Assembly: GCF_013328205.1 (NCBI RefSeq)
Contig: NZ_JABULH010000004.1
Location: forward strand, 124,001 to 188,000
Direction of reading: 5' to 3'
Length of the DNA: 64,000 nt
Origin: Sphingomonas hominis
GTDB taxonomy: Bacteria > Pseudomonadota > Alphaproteobacteria > Sphingomonadales > Sphingomonadaceae
Within the stretch, counting starts at the first letter, position 1; each line of letters starts with the position of its first letter. Both the position numbers and the translations under genes were made by a program. Shown in pieces: positions 8,409 to 18,306 of this stretch. The notes beneath the pieces were generated by a model that ran no database searches, was not told where the DNA came from, and saw only the letters and a list, made by a program, of their open reading frames with translations.

Positions 8409-9776
8409 ATGAGCCAGCCGCCTCTCGCCATCGTGATCCTTGCCGCGGGCAAGGGTACGCGCATGAAGTCAAACCTGCACAAGGTGCTCCACCCCTTGGC
8501 GGGCAAGCCGATGCTAATGCACCTGATCGATACCGCACGGACGCTGGTGCCCGAGCGGACGGTGATCGTGGTAGGCGCCGGGCGCGAGCAGGTCGAGGCG
8601 GCGGTCGCGGCGCATGGCGCGGCGATCGCGCACCAGGGCGAGCAGCTCGGCACCGGACATGCGGTACAGCAGGCGGAGGCGGTGCTCACCGGCTTCGACG
8701 GCGACGTGCTGATCCTGTACGGCGACGTGCCGCTGGTTGAGGCGGCGACGATGCGGCGGATGCTCGATCGCCTGCACGCCGCGGATGCGCCGGCGGCGGT
8801 AGTGCTGGGCTTCCGGCCGGCTGACGCGGCGGCCTATGGTCGTGTCATCACGGCGCCTGGCAGTGATCTGGTCGCCAAGATGGTCGAATTTAAGGATGCG
8901 AGCCCGGCGGAGCGCGCCGAGACATTGTGCAATTCCGGATTGATGGCGGCATCGTCGCGCGACCTGTTTACGCTGCTGTCGCGCGTCAGCAACGACAATG
9001 CCGCGGGCGAATATTACCTGCCCGACATTGTCATGCTGGCGCAGCGCGACGGCCGGCAGACCGCGGTGATCGAGACCGCGGCGAGCGAGGTGGCGGGGGT
9101 CAATAGCCGCGTCGAACTCGCCGGCGTCGAAGCGGCGTGGCAGGCAGCGCGGCGGGTGCGCGCGATGGCGGATGGCGCGACGCTGATCGCACCCGAGACG
9201 GTGTGGTTCGCGCACGACACGGTGATCGGCCGCGATGTGGTGATCGAGCCAGACGTATTCTTCGGCCCCGGCGTGCAAATTGCGGACGGCGCGACAATCC
9301 GCGCCTTCAGCCACATCGAGGGCGCCGAGATCGGCGCAGGCGTCGAGGTCGGCCCCTATGCGCGTCTGCGCCCGGGCGCGGTGCTGGAGGAAGGCGCCAA
9401 GGTCGGCAATTTCGTTGAAGTCAAGAAGGCGCGGTTGGGACGGGGGGCGAAGGCCAATCACCTGACCTATCTCGGCGACGCCGACGTGGGCGCGGGCGCG
9501 AACGTCGGCGCGGGCACGATCACGTGCAATTACGACGGCTTCTTCAAATATCAAACCGTGATCGGTGAGGGGGCGTTCGTCGGCTCGAACTCTGCGCTGG
9601 TCGCGCCGGTCACGATCGGGAACGGCGCGATCGTTGCGGCGGGATCGGTGGTAACGCGCGATGTCGAGGCGGGCGCCTTGGCGCTGGTCCGGCCCGAGCA
9701 GGTTGCGAAGCCGGGATGGGCCACGCGCTTTCGCGAGAAGATGCGCGCGCGCAAGGCGGCGAAAGCGGGCAAGTGA
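8409..9776 (+). CDS. glmU: Bifunctional GlmU: UDP-GlcNAc pyrophosphorylase / GlcN-1-P acetyltransferase
   Basis: 455 aa, full length. The N-terminal pyrophosphorylase domain shows LAAGKGTRMKS at the nucleotide-binding site, then GTGHAVQQA and the LYGDVPL metal-site region. The C-terminal half is a left-handed beta-helix of hexapeptide repeats with NHLTYLGDADVGAGAN and the GTITCNYDG acetyltransferase signature. It makes UDP-GlcNAc for peptidoglycan, LPS and polysaccharide. The ATG at 8409 precedes SQPPLAIVILAAGKG. It is followed by glmS on the same strand, so two steps of the same pathway are adjacent. Confidence 0.97.
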   Translation: MSQPPLAIVILAAGKGTRMKSNLHKVLHPLAGKPMLMHLIDTARTLVPERTVIVVGAGREQVEAAVAAHGAAIAHQGEQLGTGHAVQQAEAVLTGFDGDVLILYGDVPLVEAATMRRMLDRLHAADAPAAVVLGFRPADAAAYGRVITAPGSDLVAKMVEFKDASPAERAETLCNSGLMAASSRDLFTLLSRVSNDNAAGEYYLPDIVMLAQRDGRQTAVIETAASEVAGVNSRVELAGVEAAWQAARRVRAMADGATLIAPETVWFAHDTVIGRDVVIEPDVFFGPGVQIADGATIRAFSHIEGAEIGAGVEVGPYARLRPGAVLEEGAKVGNFVEVKKARLGRGAKANHLTYLGDADVGAGANVGAGTITCNYDGFFKYQTVIGEGAFVGSNSALVAPVTIGNGAIVAAGSVVTRDVEAGALALVRPEQVAKPGWATRFREKMRARKAAKAGK

Positions 9777-9794
9777 CAAGCGCTTCATGTGACG

Positions 9795-9810
9795 GCAACC
9801 GGTTGGTTGC
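9795..9810 (+). terminator. Short hairpin between glmU and glmS
   Basis: A 6-base inverted repeat GCAACC/GGTTGC with a 4-base GGTT loop lies 18 bases after the glmU stop. There is no T-run afterwards, so it is at best a weak terminator or an mRNA-processing hairpin. The glmU-glmS gap is 119 bases. Confidence 0.3.
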
Positions 9811-9895
9811 ACGTTTGCGCTATTGGCGGTGAGGTCGTCTTCACGGATGACGATTGAACAACGCGTCCGCGCGTTTCGAGAACGGGATTGATCGC

Positions 9896-11719
<1,824 letters not shown>

Positions 11720-11723
11720 GCGG

Positions 11724-11806
11724 CGGAAGGTCACGCTAAGGAGAGGCCAAGACGCGGCAATTGGGAGCTGCGGCTGGTCGGAAGGTCACACTAAGGAGAG
11801 ACCAAG
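11724..11806. repeat. Tandem pair of 28-base direct repeats downstream of glmS
   Basis: Two 28-base copies (11724-11751 and 11779-11806) beginning CGGAAGGTCAC and ending GACCAAG/GGCCAAG differ at two positions by my reading and are 55 bases apart start to start. Each contains CTAAGGAGAG on the plus strand and hence CTCTCCTTAG on the minus strand. A partial match (CGGAAGGTCACAC) occurs at 56031. No ORF covers them. Confidence 0.7.
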
Positions 11807-11979
11807 GCGGCTGCGTGCGGCTCGTCTCTTTGGCTTTGCGAACGGGCGGCGGAGCCTTGGCGTACATGGCTCGGAGCTAGTTTGGGCAGGGGCTTGTAGG
11901 ACAGCGGTAATCGAGATCGCTGGCTAGGCTTGGCAGCGTGTCTCGACGTCGTGCGTCAAGTTGCGGAGGGCACAAGATA

Positions 11980-12006
11980 GCGGGATCCCGGCTCAAGGCC
12001 GGGATG
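11980..12006 (+). repeat. Dispersed palindromic repeat, copy 1
   Basis: GCGGGATCCCGGC-tcaag-GCCGGGATGACG: arms ATCCCGGC/GCCGGGAT around a 5-base loop. It lies between the 3' ends of glmS and the convergent hydrolase gene. It is one of seven related copies in the window. Confidence 0.8.
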
Positions 12007-12030
12007 ACGCACGTGGGAAGAGGGCCGCGA

Positions 12031-12942
12031 TCAGGCGGCGTGGGCCATGTCGTGACCGAGGCTGGCGCCGCGGGCGTGGGCGTCGATCGCGTCGACGATC
12101 TGGGGCAGCACCTGCGGCGGGAGGGTGTGGCCCATGCCGTCGATCTCGAGCAGCCGCGCACCGGGGATCGCGCGCGCGGTTTCGCGGCCGCCGGAGACGG
12201 GGACGAGCGGGTCGTCGCTGCCGTGGATCACCAGCGTGGGGGCGGTGATGCGCACGAGACGCTTGCTGCGGTCGCCGTCGGCGATGATCGCCGCCATCTG
12301 CCGCACGAAGCCGGCGGGGTGGCGGTTGCGCAGCGTCTCGCTGCGGATGCGTTCGGCGAGGAACGCGTCCTCCATCGGGAAGCGCCCGCCGACGACGTTC
12401 GCCGCGAGCGTGCCGTGCGCGACGATCGCCTCCAGATCATCGGTGCGCGGATGGCGCAGCAGCACTGCGGTCGCGCGCATCGTCGGGCGCGAACAATCCG
12501 AACGGCCGGTGGTCGACATGATCGAGGTGAGCGACAACGTGCGTTCGGGCCAGGAAGCGGCGACCAATTGCGCGATCATGCCGCCCATTGACGCGCCGAC
12601 GATGTGCGCAGCCTCGATCCCCAGCGCGTCGAGCAACCCCACTGCGTCGGCCGCCATGTCCTGCAACGTATAAGGCACCGGCGGCGTGCGGCCGAATTGC
12701 TGGATCATCGCGGTCCAGACGATGTTGGGCGTGCCCGCGTGATCGAACTTGCTCGACAGACCGACGTCGCGATTGTCGAAGCGAATGACGCGGTAGCCGC
12801 GTGCGACCAGATCGTTGACCAGCTCGATCGGCCAGCGGACGAGCTGTGCGCCCAACCCCATGATGAGCACAACCGGCGGTGCGGACGCGTCGCCGTAATC
12901 CTCATATTCGATCGTGATGTCGTTCGCGCGTATCTGGGCCAC
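12031..12942 (-). CDS. Alpha/beta hydrolase
   Basis: 303 aa. I prefer the GTG at 12942 because a GGAG lies 7 bases upstream; an ATG at 12978 has no visible SD. The fold is visible: oxyanion strand VVLIMGLGAQLVRWP, nucleophile elbow GASMGGMIA, catalytic Asp in VIHGSDDPLVP and catalytic His in GMGHTLPP. The arrangement resembles the aclacinomycin methylesterase-like hydrolases, but the substrate cannot be deduced. It is divergent from marR, which may regulate it. Confidence 0.83.
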   Translation of the reverse strand: MAQIRANDITIEYEDYGDASAPPVVLIMGLGAQLVRWPIELVNDLVARGYRVIRFDNRDVGLSSKFDHAGTPNIVWTAMIQQFGRTPPVPYTLQDMAADAVGLLDALGIEAAHIVGASMGGMIAQLVAASWPERTLSLTSIMSTTGRSDCSRPTMRATAVLLRHPRTDDLEAIVAHGTLAANVVGGRFPMEDAFLAERIRSETLRNRHPAGFVRQMAAIIADGDRSKRLVRITAPTLVIHGSDDPLVPVSGGRETARAIPGARLLEIDGMGHTLPPQVLPQIVDAIDAHARGASLGHDMAHAA

Positions 12943-13026
12943 TGATATACTCCGCCGCCGCGATGCGGCACCTGTCATGAAAATGCAATGAACGGCGGCA
13001 TGTTCCGGTGCTGCGCGCGTGCGTCC

Positions 13027-13057
13027 GTCCTTTGCGACTGCGCCGGTCCTTTGCGAC
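13027..13057. promoter_or_regulatory. Direct repeat in the hydrolase-marR divergent region, possible operator
   Basis: The 12-mer GTCCTTTGCGAC occurs twice (13027-13038 and 13046-13057), 19 bases apart start to start, about two helical turns, and ends 30 bases before the marR start. A promoter-proximal regulator site is plausible. MarR proteins usually prefer inverted repeats, so assignment to the adjacent MarR is uncertain. Confidence 0.4.
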
Positions 13058-13087
13058 GGCGAACGGGCGTGTTAGCGCGAGCGGTAT

Positions 13088-13531
13088 ATGGCCGATCGCC
13101 TGATCCTCGACGATTTCGTCCCCTTCCTGCTGTCGGTCACGTCGAACCGCGTCAGCAGCCGTATCGCTACCGCTTATGAGGCGCTGTTCGGGCTGAGCAT
13201 CCCCGAATGGCGGCTGGTCACCGTGATCGCCGAAGGAACGGCCACGACGCAGGCTGAGATCGGCGAGCGCACGCGCATGGACAAGGTGACGGTCAGTCGC
13301 GCGGCGATTGCGCTGACGCAGCGCGGTCTGCTGGAGCGCAGCCCGAACAGCCAGGATCGGCGATCGCACCATTTGACGCTGAGCCAGGCAGGGCACGCAT
13401 TGTACGACGAGGTCGTGCCCAAGGCGAAGGAGCTGGAAGCGCGCATCTTCTCGCGCTTCGCGGTCGGCGAGTTGGAACAGTTCACCCACATGCTGCGGCG
13501 GATCGATGCCGCCGCCAAGGAGAGCGAATGA
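13088..13531 (+). CDS. MarR-family transcriptional regulator
   Basis: 147 aa dimeric winged-helix regulator. The N-terminal dimerisation helix (LDDFVPFLLSVTSNRVSS) is followed by IPEWRLVTVIAEG, the recognition-helix segment RTRMDKVTVSRAAIALTQRGLL and the wing NSQDRRSHHLTLSQAG, then a C-terminal dimer helix. MarR proteins respond to small phenolic or hydrophobic ligands. It overlaps the ROK kinase start by 4 bases and is divergent from the hydrolase gene; either could be a target. Confidence 0.88.
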   Translation: MADRLILDDFVPFLLSVTSNRVSSRIATAYEALFGLSIPEWRLVTVIAEGTATTQAEIGERTRMDKVTVSRAAIALTQRGLLERSPNSQDRRSHHLTLSQAGHALYDEVVPKAKELEARIFSRFAVGELEQFTHMLRRIDAAAKESE

Positions 13532-14445
13532 CCGACGCGCCGCCCATCGCCGCGCTGGAGCTGGGCGGCACCAAATGCGTCGCGATGCTGGCGAGCGGTC
13601 CCGACGCGATCCACGAGGAGGTGCGGGTGCCGACGACGCGCCCAGAGGAGACGCTGTCGGCGTTGGAAGCGGTGCTCGACGGGTGGCGCGGGTTCGCCGC
13701 GATCGGCATCGGCAGTTTCGGTCCGGTGTCGATCGACCGGCAGTCCGGCGATTACGGCAACATCACCTCGACCCCGAAACCGGGATGGGCGGACACCAAC
13801 GTCGCGCGCCGCTTCGCCGCGCGCTACGACGTGCCGGTCGGGTTCCACACCGACGTGGTGGGGGCGGCGCTGGGCGAAGCGCGCTGGGGCGCGGGGCAGG
13901 GATTGGACGCGCTCGCCTATGTCACCGTCGGTACCGGGATCGGCGCGGGGATGATCGCACACGGCCAGCCGGTCGATGGGCTGACCCACGCCGAACTGGG
14001 TCACATCCGCGTGCCGCGGTTGAGCGGCGACGACTGGACCGGCGTGTGCCCGTTTCACGGCGCCTGCGTCGAGGGGCTCGCCTCGGGTCCGGCGATCGCC
14101 GCCCGCACCGGCATCAAGGGCGAAGATTTGGACGCGGATCACCCCGCCTGGGACAGCGTGGTCGACGCGCTCGCCCATTTGATGGCGACGTTGGTGCTGA
14201 CTGGGGTGCCGCGCCGGATCGTGCTGGGTGGCGGCGTGCTGGTCGGCAATCCGCATTTGTTGCCTCAACTGCGCGCGGCGACGCGCCTGTCGCTCAACGG
14301 CTACGTCGTGCGGCCCGAACTGGAGAATATGGAGACGTTCCTGGTGCCCGCCGCGCTGGGCGCAGGCGCCGGGCCGCTGGGCGCGGTGGTGCTCGGCGCA
14401 CAGGCGCTGGCGGAGCGCACCGATCGGGCCTTTACGCGCGTTTAA
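13528..14445 (+). CDS. ROK-family sugar kinase, likely fructokinase
   Basis: 305 aa. The N-terminal phosphate motif ALELGGTKCVAML and the second phosphate motif VTVGTGIGAGM are clear. The ROK signature region HAELGHIRVPRL with the zinc-site-like CPFHGACVEGLASGPA matches the fructokinase (ScrK/Mak-like) branch. It probably phosphorylates fructose or another hexose to the 6-phosphate. It is translationally coupled to marR (ATGA overlap). Substrate specificity is inferred from motif resemblance only. Confidence 0.85.
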   Translation: MTDAPPIAALELGGTKCVAMLASGPDAIHEEVRVPTTRPEETLSALEAVLDGWRGFAAIGIGSFGPVSIDRQSGDYGNITSTPKPGWADTNVARRFAARYDVPVGFHTDVVGAALGEARWGAGQGLDALAYVTVGTGIGAGMIAHGQPVDGLTHAELGHIRVPRLSGDDWTGVCPFHGACVEGLASGPAIAARTGIKGEDLDADHPAWDSVVDALAHLMATLVLTGVPRRIVLGGGVLVGNPHLLPQLRAATRLSLNGYVVRPELENMETFLVPAALGAGAGPLGAVVLGAQALAERTDRAFTRV

Positions 14446-14506
14446 CCACCTTCGCTTACCGTATCGCGGCGCGACCGGCACCGGTTGCGGCAACGAGGCG
14501 ATACGC

Positions 14507-16390
14507 ATGCGCATACTGATCGTAGACGACGAACCGATGATGCACGACAGCTACCGGCGCAGCTTCGCGCCGGTGGATCATGCGGAGGCGGGGTCGTTGT
14601 CGGCGATGGCGGCGGAGCTGTTCGGCGACGAGGATGGCGATGGCGGTGCGGTGCGCGCGCACGAGCCGGCCGAGACGTTCGATTGCGTCCACCACATGCA
14701 GGGGCTCGACGCGGTGGCCGAGGTCGAGCGTGCGCGCGCCGACGACACGCCGTTCGCGGTCGCGTTCATCGACATACGGATGCCGCCGGGGATCGACGGC
14801 AAGGAAACCGCGCGGCGCATCCGCGCGCTCGATCCCGACGTCAACATCGTGATCGTGACCGGCTATTCCGATTTCTCGCTGGTCGAGATCAGCAAGGTCG
14901 CCGGGCCGGCGGACAAGATCTTCTACATCGCCAAGCCGTTCGAGGTCGCCGAGATCGTGCAGACTGCCACCGCGCTTTCCCACCGCTGGGAAAGCGACCG
15001 CGCGTTGAAGGCGGCGCGCGAGCAATTGTCGCGGCAGGTCGTGCTGCTGGAGGAACAGGCGGCCGAACTCGCCGCCAACGAGGTCAAGGCGATCCACATC
15101 GCGACGCACGACGCGCTGACCGATGCGCCCAACCGGCTCGCGTTCCTGCGCGCCCTGGCGGAGCGGGCGAAGCAGCCGGGACGGTTCGCAGTGGCGATGA
15201 TCGACCTCGACAAGTTCAAGCTGGTCAACGACACACTGGGGCATCTGGCGGGCGACGAGCTGATCCGCGAGATCTGCATGATCCTGCAGGACGCGGTGCC
15301 GCCGGGCGGGCTGGTCGCGCGGCTGGGCGGCGACGAGTTCGGCCTGCTGTTCGAGACGCCGGGCGAGCAGGCGGCGGAGATGGCGTGCACGCGCGTCGTT
15401 CACGCCTGCGCGGTCGAGCTGAAGGTGTTGGGCCACGCGGTGCAGACCGCGGCGTCGGCGGGTGTGGTGACCGCGGGCGAGGGCGACAATCGCGATCCGA
15501 TCGACCTGATCCGCCGCGCCGACCTGGCGCTCAACGATGCCAAGCGGCAGGGGCGCGGGCTCGCGCGGCTGTTCGACGAGAGCATGGACGAGGGCGTGCG
15601 CGTGCGCCGCCGGATCGAGACCGGCCTGTCGCAGGCGATCGCGCGAGACGAGCTGGCTTTGGTCTATCAGCCGATCGTCGCGCACGGCACGTTCGAGGTG
15701 GTCGGGTTCGAGGCGCTGCTGCGCTGGCACACGACCGAATACGGGCCGATCAGCCCGGCGACGTTCATCCCGATCGCGGAAGAATCGAACCTGATCCACG
15801 AGCTTGGCGACTGGGTGCTGGAACACAGCCTGGACGTGCTGAAGACGTGGCCGGGGCAATATGTGTCGGTCAACTTCAGCCCGCGCCAGTTCCGGCGGCA
15901 CAATTTCGTCGGCTATATCATCGAGCGCTGCCAGCGCGCCGGCGTGGAGCCCAGCCGGTTGCAGATCGAGATCACCGAGACCGCCATCTTCGACGACGCC
16001 GATCGCGCGGCGGAGACGCTGTACCGGTTGCGGCAGATGGGGTTCCGGATCGCGCTAGACGATTTCGGCACCGGTTATTCGTCGCTCTACAATATCCGCA
16101 AGTTCGCGCTGGATGCGTTGAAGATCGACCGCAGCTTCATCGACGGCATGTCGCGTGAGCGCGAATCGGCGGCGATCGTGCGCTCGATCGTCCACCTCGC
16201 GCAGTCGCTGAACCTGACGGTGATCGCGGAAGGCGTGGAAACCGCAGCGCAGGTCGACTTGCTGCGCGTGGCGGGGGCGAGCCACCTGCAGGGCTATCAT
16301 TTCGCGCGACCGCTGGCGGAGGCGCCCGCGCGCGAGATGGCGCACGCGCGCTTCGTGCAGGTGGAGCCGGCGACGGGCACGCACGGCTGA
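14507..16390 (+). CDS. Response regulator with GGDEF and EAL domains (c-di-GMP turnover)
   Basis: 627 aa. The REC domain starts LIVDDEPMMHD, but the phosphoacceptor region FIDIRMPPG is displaced by an inserted acidic segment (about residues 35-85, with GDEDGDGG), followed by the conserved Lys in IAKPFEV. Then come a coiled linker (about 165-195), a GGDEF domain with intact RLGGDEFG (about 270-280) and an EAL domain with EALLRW, the DDFGTGYSSL loop 6 region and AEGVETAAQ. Both active sites look intact, so it may be bifunctional. The stop overlaps the start of the sensor kinase gene by one base, so phosphorylation by that kinase is likely. Confidence 0.92.
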   Translation: MRILIVDDEPMMHDSYRRSFAPVDHAEAGSLSAMAAELFGDEDGDGGAVRAHEPAETFDCVHHMQGLDAVAEVERARADDTPFAVAFIDIRMPPGIDGKETARRIRALDPDVNIVIVTGYSDFSLVEISKVAGPADKIFYIAKPFEVAEIVQTATALSHRWESDRALKAAREQLSRQVVLLEEQAAELAANEVKAIHIATHDALTDAPNRLAFLRALAERAKQPGRFAVAMIDLDKFKLVNDTLGHLAGDELIREICMILQDAVPPGGLVARLGGDEFGLLFETPGEQAAEMACTRVVHACAVELKVLGHAVQTAASAGVVTAGEGDNRDPIDLIRRADLALNDAKRQGRGLARLFDESMDEGVRVRRRIETGLSQAIARDELALVYQPIVAHGTFEVVGFEALLRWHTTEYGPISPATFIPIAEESNLIHELGDWVLEHSLDVLKTWPGQYVSVNFSPRQFRRHNFVGYIIERCQRAGVEPSRLQIEITETAIFDDADRAAETLYRLRQMGFRIALDDFGTGYSSLYNIRKFALDALKIDRSFIDGMSRERESAAIVRSIVHLAQSLNLTVIAEGVETAAQVDLLRVAGASHLQGYHFARPLAEAPAREMAHARFVQVEPATGTHG

Positions 16391-18258
16391 TGGCGGCGCA
16401 GGTTCGGCGCCACGTCGGGGCGCAGGTCGGCGCGCTGCGCAACCCGCGCTCGTTGGGGGCGCGGCTGGTGCTGATCCTGACCGCGGTCGGGGCGGTGGGC
16501 GCGGTGGCGATCACGCTGCTGCTCGCCGCGATCATCCTGCCGAGCTTCAACAAGCTGGAGCGGCGATCGGTCGACGCGCACGTCGAGCGGACGCACGCCG
16601 CGCTCGCCGAATATGCCAACAAGGTCGAGAGCGCGGTCAAGGATTACGGCGACTGGAACGACAGCTACGCCTACATGGCGCGGCCGTCCGCCGCGTTCGA
16701 GCGCGAGAGCTTCTCGCCGCTGGCGATGGCGAATCTGGACGTCAACGCGATGGCCTATGTCGCGGACGGTCGCCGCATCGTGATCGCGCGCTGGATCGAC
16801 GAAGCGCACCGCGACCAGCCGGCGATGCGCGCGCGGCTGATGCGGATGATCGGCGAGCGCGACCTGTCGCGATTGCTCAAGGGGCGCAGTTCGGCGAGTT
16901 TCTACGCGCGGCTGGGCGGCGTGGTGGCGGCGGTCGGTGTCGCGCAGGTGCGGCGCAGCGACGGCACCGGCACGCCGCGCGGGTTCGTGCTGATGGCGCG
17001 CGAGATCACCTCGCCGCAGCTCGCCGCATTGTTGCAGCTCGACGCGCGGATCGATCTGGACCCGGCGCGCGAGGAAGCGGTGCAGCAATCGCGCGCGCGT
17101 ATGTCGATCACCGTGCCGATCGACGGCGCGGGCGGGGAGCCGGTGGCGAGCGCGCGCTTCACGGTGCCGCGCGAGGTGTCGATGCTGGGCAAGCGGATGC
17201 TGTTGGTGGCGGTGGCGGGATCGGTGCTGCTGCTGCTCATCGTCCTGATGATGCTGCGGCGGATGATCGGGCGACTGGTGCTGGTGCCGTTGGCGCGGGT
17301 CGAGCGGCACATGGAGCGGGTGCGCGCGTCGGGATCGCTGGCGCTGCTGGAGGACGACGGGCGGCGCGACGAGATCGGGTCGCTGGGGTTGAGCTTTAAC
17401 GCGATGCTGGCGCAGTTGAAGGACCTGCGCGAGCAGATCGAGGCGCAGAGCTTCGCGCTCGGCCGGTCGGAGAGCGCGGTGGCGGTGATGCACAACGTGC
17501 GCAACGCGCTGTCACCGATCTCGACCGTGATCAGCCACGGGATCGGCAAGCCGCCGCCGGTTGACGGGGCGATGCTGGCACGCGCGGCGGGCGAGCTGGG
17601 CAAGTCCGACATGGCCGAGGCGCGACGGGTCAAGCTGGGCGTGTTCGTGGCAGCGGGCGTGTCGGCGCTGGAGACGGCACGGGCCGAGCAGGTCGAGCAA
17701 TTGCGGATCGGGCGCGACGCGCTCGCCCACGTGCTCGACATCATCGGGCAGCAGCAGGCGGCGGCGCACGAGCGGCCGCATTTGTCCGAGTGCGACATGA
17801 CCGACGTGATCGCGCAGAACGCGACCATTGCGCGCTATTCGGGCACGACGCAGATCGCGTTCAGCTACCCGGCCGAGCCGCATCCGGTGCTGGCGAACCG
17901 CGTGATCCTGAGCCAGGTGGTCGGCAACCTGTTCGCCAATGCGGCGGAGGCGATCGCGGCGGCGGGGCGTGCGAGCGGGCGCATCACCGTGTCGTTCGCG
18001 CGCGTGGACGGGCGGGTCGAGGTGCGGATCAGCGACGATGGCGAGGGGTTCGAGCCGCACGTCGGCGCGGTGTTGTTCCAGCGCGGTTACTCGACCCGTG
18101 CGCACAAGTCGGGGGGCTTGGGACTCCACTGGTGCGCCAATTCGATGACCGCGATGGAAGGGGCGCTGCGGCTGGAGAGCGAGGGGCGGGGTACCGGGGC
18201 GTCGGCGGTGCTGACGCTGAAGGCGCCGGTCGGGGTGGTGCTTGACCGAGCGGCGTGA
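16390..18258 (+). CDS. Membrane sensor histidine kinase with CHASE4-like domain
   Basis: 622 aa. Transmembrane helix 1 (about 25-50), a periplasmic CHASE4-like sensor with KDYGDWNDSYAYM (about 85-100), helix 2 (about 272-292), HAMP (to about 350), a dimerisation helix with the phosphoacceptor motif AVMHNVRNALSPI, then HATPase_c with N-box (GNLFANAAEAI) and G-boxes (SDDGEGFEPH, KSGGLGLHWCANS). The H-N-x-x-N-x-L type H-box is a known variant. It is coupled to the GGDEF/EAL regulator and presumably controls it. Its last 194 codons are duplicated at 20214-20801. Confidence 0.92.
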   Translation: MAAQVRRHVGAQVGALRNPRSLGARLVLILTAVGAVGAVAITLLLAAIILPSFNKLERRSVDAHVERTHAALAEYANKVESAVKDYGDWNDSYAYMARPSAAFERESFSPLAMANLDVNAMAYVADGRRIVIARWIDEAHRDQPAMRARLMRMIGERDLSRLLKGRSSASFYARLGGVVAAVGVAQVRRSDGTGTPRGFVLMAREITSPQLAALLQLDARIDLDPAREEAVQQSRARMSITVPIDGAGGEPVASARFTVPREVSMLGKRMLLVAVAGSVLLLLIVLMMLRRMIGRLVLVPLARVERHMERVRASGSLALLEDDGRRDEIGSLGLSFNAMLAQLKDLREQIEAQSFALGRSESAVAVMHNVRNALSPISTVISHGIGKPPPVDGAMLARAAGELGKSDMAEARRVKLGVFVAAGVSALETARAEQVEQLRIGRDALAHVLDIIGQQQAAAHERPHLSECDMTDVIAQNATIARYSGTTQIAFSYPAEPHPVLANRVILSQVVGNLFANAAEAIAAAGRASGRITVSFARVDGRVEVRISDDGEGFEPHVGAVLFQRGYSTRAHKSGGLGLHWCANSMTAMEGALRLESEGRGTGASAVLTLKAPVGVVLDRAA

Positions 18259-18306
18259 CGGTTGCGCGATGCGATCGTCGCGCCAGTGGGTAGGCGAGCT
18301 ATCCTA

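Larger units (their letters stand above)
11720..12030. other. Intergenic region between convergent glmS and the hydrolase gene
   Basis: 311 bases without a credible gene. It holds the 28-base direct-repeat pair and one copy of the dispersed palindrome (11980-12006). The rest (11807-11979) shows no ORF, tRNA-like fold or obvious promoter. Confidence 0.6.

Noticed and set aside
9777-9895. glmS ribozyme or riboswitch in the glmU-glmS gap
   Set aside because: The gap is too short and shows only a small hairpin; the ribozyme is a Gram-positive feature.
14456-15901. 481-codon open frame antisense to the GGDEF/EAL gene
   Set aside because: Composition is low-complexity and Arg-rich, and the sense frame is unmistakable.
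16390-18258. Sensor kinase with a defective H-box
   Set aside because: The MHNVRNALSPI type is a known H-box variant with the His preserved, so I do not treat it as inactive.
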